Program-made: the position numbers and the translations under genes | In this document: positions 1-6,663 of the stretch, one piece after another | Position numbering within the stretch: the first letter of the stretch is position 1 | Layout of the letters: the number at the start of each line of letters is the position of its first letter | Source: an uncultured Lachnospiraceae bacterium | GTDB lineage: Bacteria > Bacillota > Clostridia > Lachnospirales > Lachnospiraceae | NCBI GenBank assembly: GCA_959022495.1 | Contig: CAUEYX010000055.1 | Location: 1 to 16,376 of the forward strand | Length of the DNA stretch: 16,376 bases | Reading direction: 5' to 3' | The notes under the pieces: generated by a model | What the model saw: the letters and a program-made list of their open reading frames with translations, nothing else | What the model was told of the DNA's origin: nothing | Databases searched by the model: none

Positions 1-39
1 AAAAGTGAAGGCTGTCAAAACCCTCACTTATATATTACG

Positions 40-345
40 AATCTGGATTTGCCGGGGGAGACTCGTAATGGTTGGCGGCAAATCGGACGAAAACCTCGGA
101 GCGGGTTGTCGGGGACGTATTCTGCGCACCCGCCCAGTTGCCGGTACAGTTCCGGGTGTTTCCAATTGCGCTCCCCTTACGACTTACTTTGAAATCCTGC
201 ATTTGTCTGCGGGGAGGCGTTTACCTTTGGATGCGTGCAGAAAACAGCACCTATTTCTAGTACCTGTTCTCCACGAATACCCCTTCAAAAATCTTGCTGT
301 TTTCGGACACATTCTCTAAAGCCGTCTCCCCCACAAATCCAGATT
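40..345. repeat. 306-bp unit with imperfect terminal inverted repeats (MITE-like or structured RNA)
   Basis: The left end (40-62) reads AATCTGGATTTG, then CC, then GGGGGAGAC. The reverse complement of the right end (345-324) reads AATCTGGATTTG, then T, then GGGGGAGAC. So 21 bases match in inverted orientation around a short indel. Internal inverted repeats are also visible: GATTTGCCG at 46-54 against CGGCAAATC at 76-84, and GAAAACAGCA at 240-249 against TGCTGTTTTC at 295-304. ATTACGA (34-40) and TCGTAAT (63-69) flank the left end. No open frame inside looks like a known protein. The size and ends fit a non-autonomous transposable element. A folded RNA closed by a long terminal stem is the alternative. 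I see no clear target-site duplication. This unit fills the gene-free stretch before the yeiH stop codon; positions 1-39 show nothing further. Confidence 0.45.
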
Positions 346-349
346 TCTT

Positions 350-1357
350 TTACCACAGCCCCAGCACATGCTGCATCCCCAGGCTTACCGCTGTGATCCC
401 TGCCCAGCAGCAGAATCCGGTGAAGATGGGTTTCCCTCCGGTCTTGAACAGTTTTATGATATTTGTATTCAGCCCGATTGCGGCCATTGCCATTACAATC
501 AGGAATTTGCTCAGTTCTTTTAAGGGGGCTGTTACCGCTGCGGGCAGCTGGAATACAGTGGTCACCACGGATGCTAGTACAAAAAACAATACAAAGAATG
601 GGAAGGAGCGCCTCAGGCTGAAAGAAGACCCTTCTGTATTCTTCTCCTTTCTCCCCCTCCAGATGGCGAGGACAAGAGTGATGGGGATGATGGCCAGTGT
701 TCTTGTCATTTTTACAATAGCAGCCGACTCCAGGGTGCTGCTTCCGTGGATTCCGTCCCAGGCTGTGGCAGCCGCTGTTACGGATGAAGTGTCATTGATG
801 GCAGTTCCGGCGAACAGCCCGAAGCCGTCATTGCTCAGTCCCAGCGCGGCGCCCAGTGCGGGGAAGATCAGGGCGGCAATTACATTAAACAGAAAGATGA
901 CGGAGATAGACTGCGCCACCTCCTCGTCTGACGCGTCGATAACGGGCGCTGTCGCGGCGATGGCGCTCCCTCCGCAGATCGAGGACCCTACACCCACCAG
1001 GATCGCGTTGTTTGTGCGCAGTTTCATCGCTTTATACAGGATGAACGCAATGATGAGGGATGTGGAGATCGTTGAGAGGATAATCGGGAGGGACTGCTTT
1101 CCCTTGGCAAGAATTTCCGTCAGGTTCATGCCGAATCCAAGGAACACCACAGCCGCCTGAAGGACTTTCTTGGATGTATAGTTAATCCCGGCGTTAAAGG
1201 CATCCTTTTTGGTGAAGATCAGGGTGACAATCATTCCGATCAGGATGGCGAAGACAGGACCGCCGATCACCGGGAGTGCCTGTCCGAGAAACCATGACGG
1301 AAGTGCGAGGACAAGACAGAGAAGAAGTCCAGGGCTGTTTTTTTTGATGAAATTCAT
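350..1357 (-). CDS. yeiH: YeiH family (UPF0324) putative sulfate exporter-type membrane protein
   Basis: This is a 335-residue, very hydrophobic protein with about ten predicted membrane segments. Conserved YeiH/UPF0324 stretches are visible: GSSICGGSAIAATAPVI at about 124-140, GTAINDTSSVTAA at 184-196 and KMTRTL at 216-221. Family members are annotated as putative sulfate exporters, but the substrate is poorly established. The start at 1357 is chosen because GGAGG lies 7 nt upstream and the protein then begins MNFIKKNSPG, right before the first membrane helix. The frame stays open upstream to an ATG at 1444 that has its own AGGAG (1456-1452), so a 29-residue N-terminal extension cannot be excluded. 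It diverges from a LysR-type regulator, a common arrangement for yeiH, suggesting that the regulator controls it. Beyond its TAA the same frame stays open for 30 more codons. Confidence 0.9.
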   Translation of the reverse strand: MNFIKKNSPGLLLCLVLALPSWFLGQALPVIGGPVFAILIGMIVTLIFTKKDAFNAGINYTSKKVLQAAVVFLGFGMNLTEILAKGKQSLPIILSTISTSLIIAFILYKAMKLRTNNAILVGVGSSICGGSAIAATAPVIDASDEEVAQSISVIFLFNVIAALIFPALGAALGLSNDGFGLFAGTAINDTSSVTAAATAWDGIHGSSTLESAAIVKMTRTLAIIPITLVLAIWRGRKEKNTEGSSFSLRRSFPFFVLFFVLASVVTTVFQLPAAVTAPLKELSKFLIVMAMAAIGLNTNIIKLFKTGGKPIFTGFCCWAGITAVSLGMQHVLGLW

Positions 1358-1420
1358 ATAGGTATCCTCCATTTTTCTTCTGCCAGTGGAAAGAACTTGT
1401 AAGACGGTCCGGGGGCAGAT

Positions 1421-1463
1421 GCCTCCTGAGGCTTGTTTTTCCATTAATTGGCTCCTGAGCCAA
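1421..1463 (-). promoter_or_regulatory. Tandem CAGG-loop hairpins in the yeiH leader
   Basis: Read on the minus strand, 1463-1448 is TTGGCTCAGGAGCCAA, a 6-bp stem with a CAGG tetraloop. Positions 1432-1421 read GCCTCAGGAGGC, a 4-bp stem with the same CAGG loop. The first hairpin contains the AGGAG that would serve the upstream ATG at 1444. A possible minus-strand -10 (TATGAT at 1473-1468) would start transcription about at the first hairpin. Two adjacent hairpins with identical loops before a transporter suggest RNA-level control. This is inferred from complementarity only. Confidence 0.4.
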
Positions 1464-1530
1464 CAATATCATAAAAAAATAATAAAATAAAATTATTAAT
1501 ATTTATTTTATAATAAAAATATGTTATGGT
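1464..1530. promoter_or_regulatory. AT-rich divergent promoter region with inverted repeat, candidate LysR operator
   Basis: This stretch between yeiH and lysR is almost all A/T. It holds a perfect inverted repeat, ATAAAATAAA (1482-1491) and TTTATTTTAT (1502-1511), separated by 10 bp. A TATAAT lies at 1509-1514 on the plus strand and a TATGAT at 1473-1468 on the minus strand; neither has a convincing -35 box. LysR-type regulators usually bind dyad sites in such divergent regions, so this is the best operator candidate. Confidence 0.5.
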
Positions 1531-1570
1531 AATGAGCAGGGAGTAATTCTGTATAGATGAGGCTGCAGGA

Positions 1571-1640
1571 CGGACAGCGGATGTCCGGACTGTTACAGTC
1601 CGGGCGGAGATTTTCACAGGAAAGCTCCGCCCGATTTTTT
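1571..1640 (+). promoter_or_regulatory. Attenuator-like leader of the LysR gene ending in an intrinsic terminator
   Basis: Three successive stems overlap. Stem A is CGGACA (1571-1576) with TGTCCG (1582-1587). Stem B is CCGGACTG (1585-1592) with CAGTCCGG (1596-1603). The terminator stem is CGGGCGGAG (1601-1609) with CTCCGCCCG (1625-1633), followed after one A by six T (1635-1640). A and B share 3 nt, and B and the terminator share 3 nt, so the folds compete. The lysR start is about 90 nt further on. I do not recognise a known riboswitch consensus here. Confidence 0.5.
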
Positions 1641-1727
1641 CAAGCTATTTTTCATACTGATTGTACGCGCTGCGGCTGCCTGTGCCTGACCACGGCGCGC
1701 TGCCGCACAGATAAGGGGGAGAGGAGC

Positions 1728-2603
1728 ATGCTCGATTTCAGGATGGAAACATTTCTGGCAGTCTGTCAGTGCATGAATTTCACACGTGCGTCAGAACAGC
1801 TGAATATCACGCAGCCCGCGGTATCCCAGCACATCCGTTTCCTGGAGAAGCATTATCACACGAAGCTTTTCTGCTATGAGGGAAAGAAGCTGAGGCTTAC
1901 AGGGGCGGGAGAGATCCTGCGCAATGCTTCTCTGACCATGATGCATGACGAGCTCTCCATGCAGAGTGAGATGCAGAGATCGGACCAGTCAGATGCGATC
2001 CGTTTTGGGGCCACCCGGACAGTGGGGGATGCCCTTATGGGAGGAATTCTCGAGAAATATCTGAGGAAATACCCGGATGCGGATATACATATGATTGTGG
2101 AGAACACGCAGGAGCTTCTGGGGCGTCTTGACGACGGCGGGATTGACTTTGCGCTGGTGGAGGGATTTTTCAAAAAAAGTGAGTATGATTATCAAAAATT
2201 TTCAGATGAAAATTATATTGCCGTGTGCAGTCCGGAGTACCGGTTTCAGAAAACGCCGGATAAAGTTGAGAATCTTTTTCAAGAAAGGCTCCTTCTGAGG
2301 GAGGAAGGTTCCGGCACCAGGGAGGTGCTTGAGCGCTGGCTGGACTCGCGGAATCTGGGCACGGCGGACTTCGGGAAGGTCATGGAGGCGGGAAGCCTGC
2401 ATACGATCAAGGAGTTGACAAAATCCGGGTGCGGTATTACATTCTTATATGAAGTCGCTGTGCGGGAAGAGCTGGAGAAGGGGACTCTGACGCGGATTCC
2501 CCTGAAAGATTTCCGGGTATCTCATGAATTTACGTTTATCTGGAGGCGGGGAAGCATTTACGCGGACAGGTACCGCGAGATCTTCCGCAGGTTTTCCGCA
2601 TAG
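1728..2603 (+). CDS. LysR family transcriptional regulator
   Basis: This 291-residue protein has the normal LysR-type length. The N-terminal winged helix-turn-helix is clear: FTRASEQLNITQPAVSQHIRFLE at about 18-40 (conserved A21, L25, Q29, P30, S33 and H35 are visible). The remaining ~200 residues resemble the two-lobed substrate-binding effector domain, starting near IRFGATRTVG at 91-100. The ATG at 1728 follows GGGGGAGAGGAG at normal spacing. The frame is open back to an ATG at 1557, but that would read through the leader terminator and has its AGGGAG 13 nt away. The gene diverges from yeiH, so regulation of yeiH is the likely job. The effector is unknown; sulfur compounds are a guess from the neighbour's annotation. 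The sufC-like gene starts 32 nt after its stop, so co-transcription is possible. Confidence 0.92.
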   Translation: MLDFRMETFLAVCQCMNFTRASEQLNITQPAVSQHIRFLEKHYHTKLFCYEGKKLRLTGAGEILRNASLTMMHDELSMQSEMQRSDQSDAIRFGATRTVGDALMGGILEKYLRKYPDADIHMIVENTQELLGRLDDGGIDFALVEGFFKKSEYDYQKFSDENYIAVCSPEYRFQKTPDKVENLFQERLLLREEGSGTREVLERWLDSRNLGTADFGKVMEAGSLHTIKELTKSGCGITFLYEVAVREELEKGTLTRIPLKDFRVSHEFTFIWRRGSIYADRYREIFRRFSA

Positions 2604-2635
2604 CAGATTAAAAGAAAAGGAAGTGAACTCCGAAT

Positions 2636-3382
2636 ATGCTTAAAGTAGAACATTTATCATATGATGTGATGGAAGAAGGCAGGCAGTCAGAGATCTTATC
2701 GGATGTCAGCTTTACTGTAAATGACGGCGAGATGCTGGTGATCACCGGGCCAAATGGAGGCGGGAAGTCTACACTGGCCAGGCTTTTGATGGGGATTAAT
2801 AAACCGACGGGCGGCACCATCGTCCTTAACGGACAGGACATCACGGACCATACCATTGACGAGAGGGCAAAGGCGGGAATTGGTTTTGCGTTCCAGCAGC
2901 CGCCCCGGTTTAAAGGCATGACCGTGCGGCGCCTTCTGTCGCTCGCGGCGGGAGAGCCTCTGGATGAGAAGACCTGCTGCGGTCTCTTAAGCAGTGTGGG
3001 CCTGTGTGCCATGGAATACATTGACCGGGAGGCGGACGCCACGCTTTCCGGCGGGGAGATGAAGCGGATCGAGATCGCCACCGTGCTGGCGAAACACCAT
3101 GACCTCTGCGTGTTTGACGAGCCGGAAGCAGGGATTGACCTGTGGAGCTTTTCCATGCTGATTAAGCGGTTCGAGCAGATTCATAAGGCGAAAAAGGAGA
3201 GCCTGATCCTGATCTCGCATCAGGAGCGGATCATCCAGATGGCGGACCGCATTATGGTTATATCTGACGGAAAGGTGGAGTCTATCGGAGACGCGGAAGA
3301 GATTATGCCGGCATTGTTCGGACAGGAACTGGATTCCTGCGAGTGCAGGAGACAAAAAGGAGGTGAACTCTATGGAGCCTAA
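2636..3382 (+). CDS. sufC: SufC-like Fe-S cluster assembly ATPase (SmsC type)
   Basis: This is a 248-residue ABC-type ATPase without membrane segments. Walker A is GPNGGGKST at 38-46, the Q-loop is around Q87-Q88, the signature is LSGGE at 137-141, Walker B with catalytic glutamate is LCVFDEP at 157-163, and the switch histidine is H195 in LISHQ. The signature continuing as MKRIEI and the FDEPEAGIDLWS stretch are typical of SufC rather than of import ATPases. SufC powers Fe-S cluster assembly on a SufB/SufD-type scaffold in the cytosol. The C-terminus carries a CEC pair (C235, C237) in an otherwise charged tail. It overlaps the next gene by 11 nt, with that gene's AGGAGG inside this coding sequence, so the pair is translationally coupled. 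No sufS, sufU or sufD is adjacent, matching the two-gene SmsCB arrangement. Confidence 0.9.
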   Translation: MLKVEHLSYDVMEEGRQSEILSDVSFTVNDGEMLVITGPNGGGKSTLARLLMGINKPTGGTIVLNGQDITDHTIDERAKAGIGFAFQQPPRFKGMTVRRLLSLAAGEPLDEKTCCGLLSSVGLCAMEYIDREADATLSGGEMKRIEIATVLAKHHDLCVFDEPEAGIDLWSFSMLIKRFEQIHKAKKESLILISHQERIIQMADRIMVISDGKVESIGDAEEIMPALFGQELDSCECRRQKGGELYGA

Positions 3383-4307
3383 GAAGATTGACCTGGACAA
3401 GGTGACCCAGGATGTGCTCAAGATGATCGACTCCTATGGGTTTCAGCAGGAGGGCGCATATAATCTGCGGCTGAACGGCATGGCAGTGTGCCACGGGGAC
3501 AGCCGGCATATTCATATTGTGAAAAAGGAGGACAAGCCGGGGATTGATATTCACATCAGCGGCGAGGCAGAAAACGAGCAGGTGCATATTCCTGTAGTCA
3601 TGTCTCAGGAAGGCGTGGATATTGTCTACAATGATTTCTATATTGAGGACGGCGCGGACGTCACGATTATCGCGGGGTGCGGAATCCACGGAGAGGGCTG
3701 CTCAGAGACCCGTCACGACGGCATCCATGCGTTTCATGTGGGAAAAGGCTGTAATGTGAAATATGTGGAGAATCATTACGCCGAAGGAAACGGCACCGGA
3801 CAGAAGGTCCTGAACCCTGTGACAAAGATCTATGTGGGGGAGGACTCGGTATTCACCCTGGAGACCACGCAGATCCGGGGCGTAGATTCTACTGAACGGG
3901 AGAATTATATTGAACTGGCAGACAATGCGAAACTTTTTGTTACAGAGAAACTAATGACGGACGAGGGACAGACCGCTGTCTCCAATATGGATGTGGAGCT
4001 CAACGGAGAGAACAGTTCCGCAAGGATTGTGTCCCGGTCCGTGGGAAAAGGAGCTTCCAAGCAGGTGTTCCATCCCAAGGCGGTTGGAAACAACCGCTGC
4101 CATGCCCATGTGCAGTGTGATTCTATTATCATGGGCAAAGCGGAGATCAGCTCGATCCCAGAGATCGACGCGAGACATGTAGACGCTCAGATTATTCACG
4201 AGGCGGCCATCGGCAGGATCAATGACGAGCAGCTTGTAAAACTCCGCACTTTCGGGCTCAATGAAGAGGAAGCAGAGTCCGTGATTATCGAGAGTTTCCT
4301 GAAATAA
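3372..4307 (+). CDS. sufB: SufB/SufD family Fe-S scaffold protein (SmsB type)
   Basis: This 311-residue protein is of the SufB/SufD family (COG0719), shorter than classical SufB (about 465). The family's C-terminal core is clear: a beta-rich centre, then EISSIPEIDARHVDAQIIHE at about 258-277 and AAIGRINDEQLVKLRTFGL. Cysteines C40, C103, C110, C127, C243 and C249 are candidate ligands, with H276 at the conserved histidine position. The start at 3372 is chosen because AGGAGG at 3358-3363 lies 8 nt upstream; a GTG at 3363 would fall inside that site. It pairs with the SufC-like ATPase just upstream. In the minimal SUF-like system one B subunit is thought to form a homodimer replacing the SufB-SufD heterodimer. 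The substrate role is inferred from family and context. Confidence 0.88.
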   Translation: MEPKKIDLDKVTQDVLKMIDSYGFQQEGAYNLRLNGMAVCHGDSRHIHIVKKEDKPGIDIHISGEAENEQVHIPVVMSQEGVDIVYNDFYIEDGADVTIIAGCGIHGEGCSETRHDGIHAFHVGKGCNVKYVENHYAEGNGTGQKVLNPVTKIYVGEDSVFTLETTQIRGVDSTERENYIELADNAKLFVTEKLMTDEGQTAVSNMDVELNGENSSARIVSRSVGKGASKQVFHPKAVGNNRCHAHVQCDSIIMGKAEISSIPEIDARHVDAQIIHEAAIGRINDEQLVKLRTFGLNEEEAESVIIESFLK

Positions 4308-4314
4308 ACAAAGG

Positions 4315-4340
4315 TTCTGTCTTGACGAAAACAGACAGAA
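4315..4340 (+). other. Short hairpin just after the SufB-like gene
   Basis: TTCTGTCT (4315-4322) and AGACAGAA (4333-4340) form an 8-bp stem with a 10-nt loop, 8 nt after the stop codon. No T-run follows, so it may stabilise the mRNA end rather than terminate. Confidence 0.4.
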
Positions 4341-4357
4341 TAAGAAAGCAGACATAA

Positions 4358-4425
4358 AGACAACAGCGCCCGCGCGCGACACACTCACAGCTGAGGTGGC
4401 AAAGCGCAGGCGCTGTTGTCTGTTT
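4358..4425. terminator. Large hairpin between convergent sufB-like and glpK genes, likely bidirectional terminator
   Basis: AGACAACAGCGCC (4358-4370) is perfectly complementary to GGCGCTGTTGTCT (4409-4421), a 13-bp stem. The ~38-nt loop contains a smaller CTCA-CAGC-TGAG hairpin. On the plus strand it is followed by GTTTTC; on the minus strand by TTATG. T-runs are weak, but the position between two converging genes fits a shared terminator. A smaller stem, ACCAGG (4435-4440) with CCTGGT (4450-4455), lies just after the glpK stop. Confidence 0.6.
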
Positions 4426-4456
4426 TCAGAAGTCACCAGGAGCACCGCGCCTGGTA

Positions 4457-5953
4457 TCAGTCTTCTTTTGCCCAGCCATAGGCGTATCGGACGGCTTTAT
4501 TCCATCCTTTTATCCGGGCCAGGCGGTCTTCTTCCGTAATGGCCGGGGTGAATGTCCGGTCAACAGCCCAGTTTTTGACGATCTCATCTGTGTTCTTCCA
4601 GTACCCGGCAGCCAGGCCGGCCAGGTAGGCGGCGCCCATTGCCGTGGTCTCCACACAGACAGGGCGGTTCACCGGCGCGTGGATAATGTCAGCCTGGGTC
4701 TGCATCAGGAAGTTGTTGGCACTGGCGCCTCCGTCCACTTTGAGGGCGGCAAGCGCGATTCCCGAGTCCCCGTTCATCGCGGTCAGTACATCATTCACCT
4801 GATAGGCCAGTGACTCCAGGGTGGCACGGATGATATGGTATTTATTCACCCCACGGGTAATGCCCACGATGGTCCCGCGGGCGTACTGGTCCCAGTGCGG
4901 CGCGCCCAGCCCCGTGAAAGCGGGGACCACGTAGCATCCGTTGGTGTCTTTTACTTTAGAAGCCATGTATTCTGAGTCCGACGCGGAATCGATCAGGCGC
5001 ATTTCATCTCTGAGCCACTGGATGGCAGCCCCGGCCACAAAGATGGAGCCTTCCAGGGCATAAGTGACTTTTCCGTCCAGACCCCATGCAATGGTCGTCA
5101 CAAGGCCGTTTTTGGAAAAGACCGGCTGATCTCCGGTGTTCATAAGCAGGAAACAGCCGGTGCCGTAAGTGTTCTTCGCCTCCCCGGGCAGGAAGCAGGC
5201 CTGGCCGAAAAGGGCAGCCTGCTGGTCTCCCGCGGCCCCGGCAATGGGAATACAGCCCCCTAAGAAAGAAGGGTCAGCCTCCCCGTAGATCCAGCTGGAG
5301 GGTTTTACCTCTGGAAGCATGCATTTTGGTATATCCAGTTCTTTCAGGATTTCATCGTCCCACTCCAGGGTATTGATATTAAAGAGCATCGTGCGGGAGG
5401 CGTTGGAGTAGTCGGTGACATGGACAGCGCCCTTTGTCAGCTTCCAGATGAGCCATGTCTCCACGGTGCCAAAGAGCAGTTCCCCACGCTGGGCCCGCTC
5501 CCTGGCGCCGGGGACATTGTCCAGAATCCATTTGATCTTCGTGCCGGAGAAATACGCGTCAATGACAAGGCCTGTCTTCTGCCGGAAGATTTCTGTGAGC
5601 CCCTTTTCTTTTAATGAATCGCAGTACTCAGAAGTTCTGCGGCACTGCCAGACGATGGCGTGGTACACGGGTTCACCGGTGTTTTTGTCCCAGACAACAG
5701 CGGTTTCCCTCTGATTTGTGATCCCGATGGCAGCGATGTCCTGCGCGGAAGCACTGATCCTGCTCATGGCTTCCACCGCTGTCCCCAGCTGGGTGGCCCA
5801 GATTTCGTCCGCGTCGTGTTCCACCCAGCCGGGCTGGGGGAAATACTGAGTGAATTCTCTCTGTGACACGCTGCACATGTTCCCATTCTTGTCAAACAGG
5901 ATACAGCGGCTGCTTGTTGTCCCCGCGTCCAGGGCCATAATATACTTCGGCAT
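4457..5953 (-). CDS. glpK: Glycerol kinase
   Basis: This 498-residue protein matches the usual GlpK length and phosphorylates glycerol to sn-glycerol 3-phosphate with ATP. It is a FGGY-family kinase. The N-terminal phosphate loop DAGTTSSR is at 9-16, the glycerol-contact stretch NQRETAVVWD at 80-89, and the catalytic-base region GDQQAALFGQ at 242-251 (D243). YGTGCFLLMNTG follows at 263-274, and EGSIFVAGAA at 301-310. AAGGAGG lies 7 nt before the ATG. Many low-GC Firmicute GlpKs carry a histidine phosphorylated by HPr in a YHFFG-like loop; the equivalent stretch here (about 219-226, SSWIYGEA) has none. This suggests no PTS phospho-activation, though the alignment is by eye. It sits 35 nt after a YbaK-type gene with no glpF or glpD nearby in the window. 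Confidence 0.97.
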   Translation of the reverse strand: MPKYIMALDAGTTSSRCILFDKNGNMCSVSQREFTQYFPQPGWVEHDADEIWATQLGTAVEAMSRISASAQDIAAIGITNQRETAVVWDKNTGEPVYHAIVWQCRRTSEYCDSLKEKGLTEIFRQKTGLVIDAYFSGTKIKWILDNVPGARERAQRGELLFGTVETWLIWKLTKGAVHVTDYSNASRTMLFNINTLEWDDEILKELDIPKCMLPEVKPSSWIYGEADPSFLGGCIPIAGAAGDQQAALFGQACFLPGEAKNTYGTGCFLLMNTGDQPVFSKNGLVTTIAWGLDGKVTYALEGSIFVAGAAIQWLRDEMRLIDSASDSEYMASKVKDTNGCYVVPAFTGLGAPHWDQYARGTIVGITRGVNKYHIIRATLESLAYQVNDVLTAMNGDSGIALAALKVDGGASANNFLMQTQADIIHAPVNRPVCVETTAMGAAYLAGLAAGYWKNTDEIVKNWAVDRTFTPAITEEDRLARIKGWNKAVRYAYGWAKED

Positions 5954-5988
5954 AGGTATTCCTCCTTCTGGTTTTATCTGCGCGCCTT

Positions 5989-6456
5989 TTATTTACACAC
6001 ATCGATCCATTCTTTTGCGTGGGCATATTTCTCAAGTTCTTCACAGGTCAGCTCCACTGCGGAGTTCCCGCTTCCGGCGGCAGGGAAGACCGTGCCGAAG
6101 CGCTTCATGGAGATATCCAGATATACGGCGGTGCTTTCGGGACTGCCAAAGGGACACACGCCGCCGATGGCATGTCCGGTCAGCGGTTCCACGTCCTCAG
6201 GAGCAAGCATTTTTGCTTTCATTCCAAAGAAATGTTTAAATTTACTATTATCGATTTTCATATCTCCGGCAGTGACAATAAGGATTGCGGCATCCTTATC
6301 CTTTGTGTAAAAGGACAGCGTTTTCGCGATCCGGGCCGGCTCCACGCCGACTGCCTGCGCGGCCAGCTCCACTGTGGCGCTGGAGACTGGGAATTCCAGG
6401 ATCTCCTTATCAATATGGTTTTTCTCAAAATAATTTCTTACGATTTCAACAGACAT
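5989..6456 (-). CDS. ybaK: YbaK/EbsC family Cys-tRNA(Pro)-type deacylase
   Basis: This is a 155-residue, single-domain protein of the YbaK/ProRS-associated editing family, which hydrolyses mischarged aminoacyl-tRNA in trans. Visible family features are AKTLSFY around K45 (the conserved lysine position), the glycine-rich GHAIGGVCPFG at 94-104, and the closing VYLDISMKRFGTVFPAAGSG at 111-130 before an ELTCEEL helix. Length is typical. AGAGGAA precedes the ATG at good spacing, and an extended -10 promoter lies about 55 nt upstream. It is the first gene of a unit with glpK. The actual tRNA or amino acid specificity cannot be read from the sequence. The pairing with glycerol kinase has no obvious metabolic logic and may be simple read-through. 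Confidence 0.88.
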   Translation of the reverse strand: MSVEIVRNYFEKNHIDKEILEFPVSSATVELAAQAVGVEPARIAKTLSFYTKDKDAAILIVTAGDMKIDNSKFKHFFGMKAKMLAPEDVEPLTGHAIGGVCPFGSPESTAVYLDISMKRFGTVFPAAGSGNSAVELTCEELEKYAHAKEWIDVCK

Positions 6457-6511
6457 ATCTAATTCCTCTTTCTCTCTGACATCAGGGCGGCATATACCGT
6501 GCTGTAAGAAG

Positions 6512-6540
6512 ATTATACCAGTTTCAGGGCGTCCGGTGAA
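6512..6540 (-). promoter_or_regulatory. Promoter of the ybaK-glpK unit
   Basis: On the minus strand TTCACC (6540-6535) is followed by a 17-bp spacer and TGGTATAAT, an extended -10 with a perfect TATAAT (6517-6512). Transcription would start about 50 nt before the ybaK start codon. Confidence 0.65.
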
Positions 6541-6605
6541 CAGAAATTTTCATATCCTTTCCAGGGCAGCCACTGGTATGGTTACTTTTGCGGGCTGCTG
6601 CCTTA

Positions 6606-6634
6606 TTGCATTTATTGTAAGAACGTGGTAACAT
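6606..6634 (+). promoter_or_regulatory. Promoter upstream of thiW
   Basis: TTGCAT (6606-6611), a 17-bp spacer and TAACAT (6629-6634) preceded by TGG (6626-6628), an extended -10 element. Transcription would begin near 6641, giving a leader of about 235 nt before thiW. Confidence 0.6.
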
Positions 6635-6663
6635 AAAACCCGGACAATCAAATATCAGGTTTT

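Noticed and set aside
237..256. Sequence AGAAAACAGCACCT shared by the left repeat unit and the terminator at about 15976
   Set aside because: A 14-nt match between two hairpin arms in one window is weak; it may reflect common terminator-like sequence rather than a repeat family.
5..319. Two overlapping plus-strand open frames (5-319 and 72-260) before yeiH
   Set aside because: They have no ribosome site, biased Cys/Arg-rich composition and no recognisable family. They cross the arms of the repeat unit, so they are more likely chance frames.
1421..1463. Guanidine-II (mini-ykkC) riboswitch before yeiH
   Set aside because: The two-hairpin layout is similar, but the loops read CAGG rather than the required ACGR.
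3951..4445. 164-codon minus-strand frame opposite the SufB-like gene and reaching the terminator hairpin
   Set aside because: It overlaps a strong gene and a terminator, with no start signal or domain.
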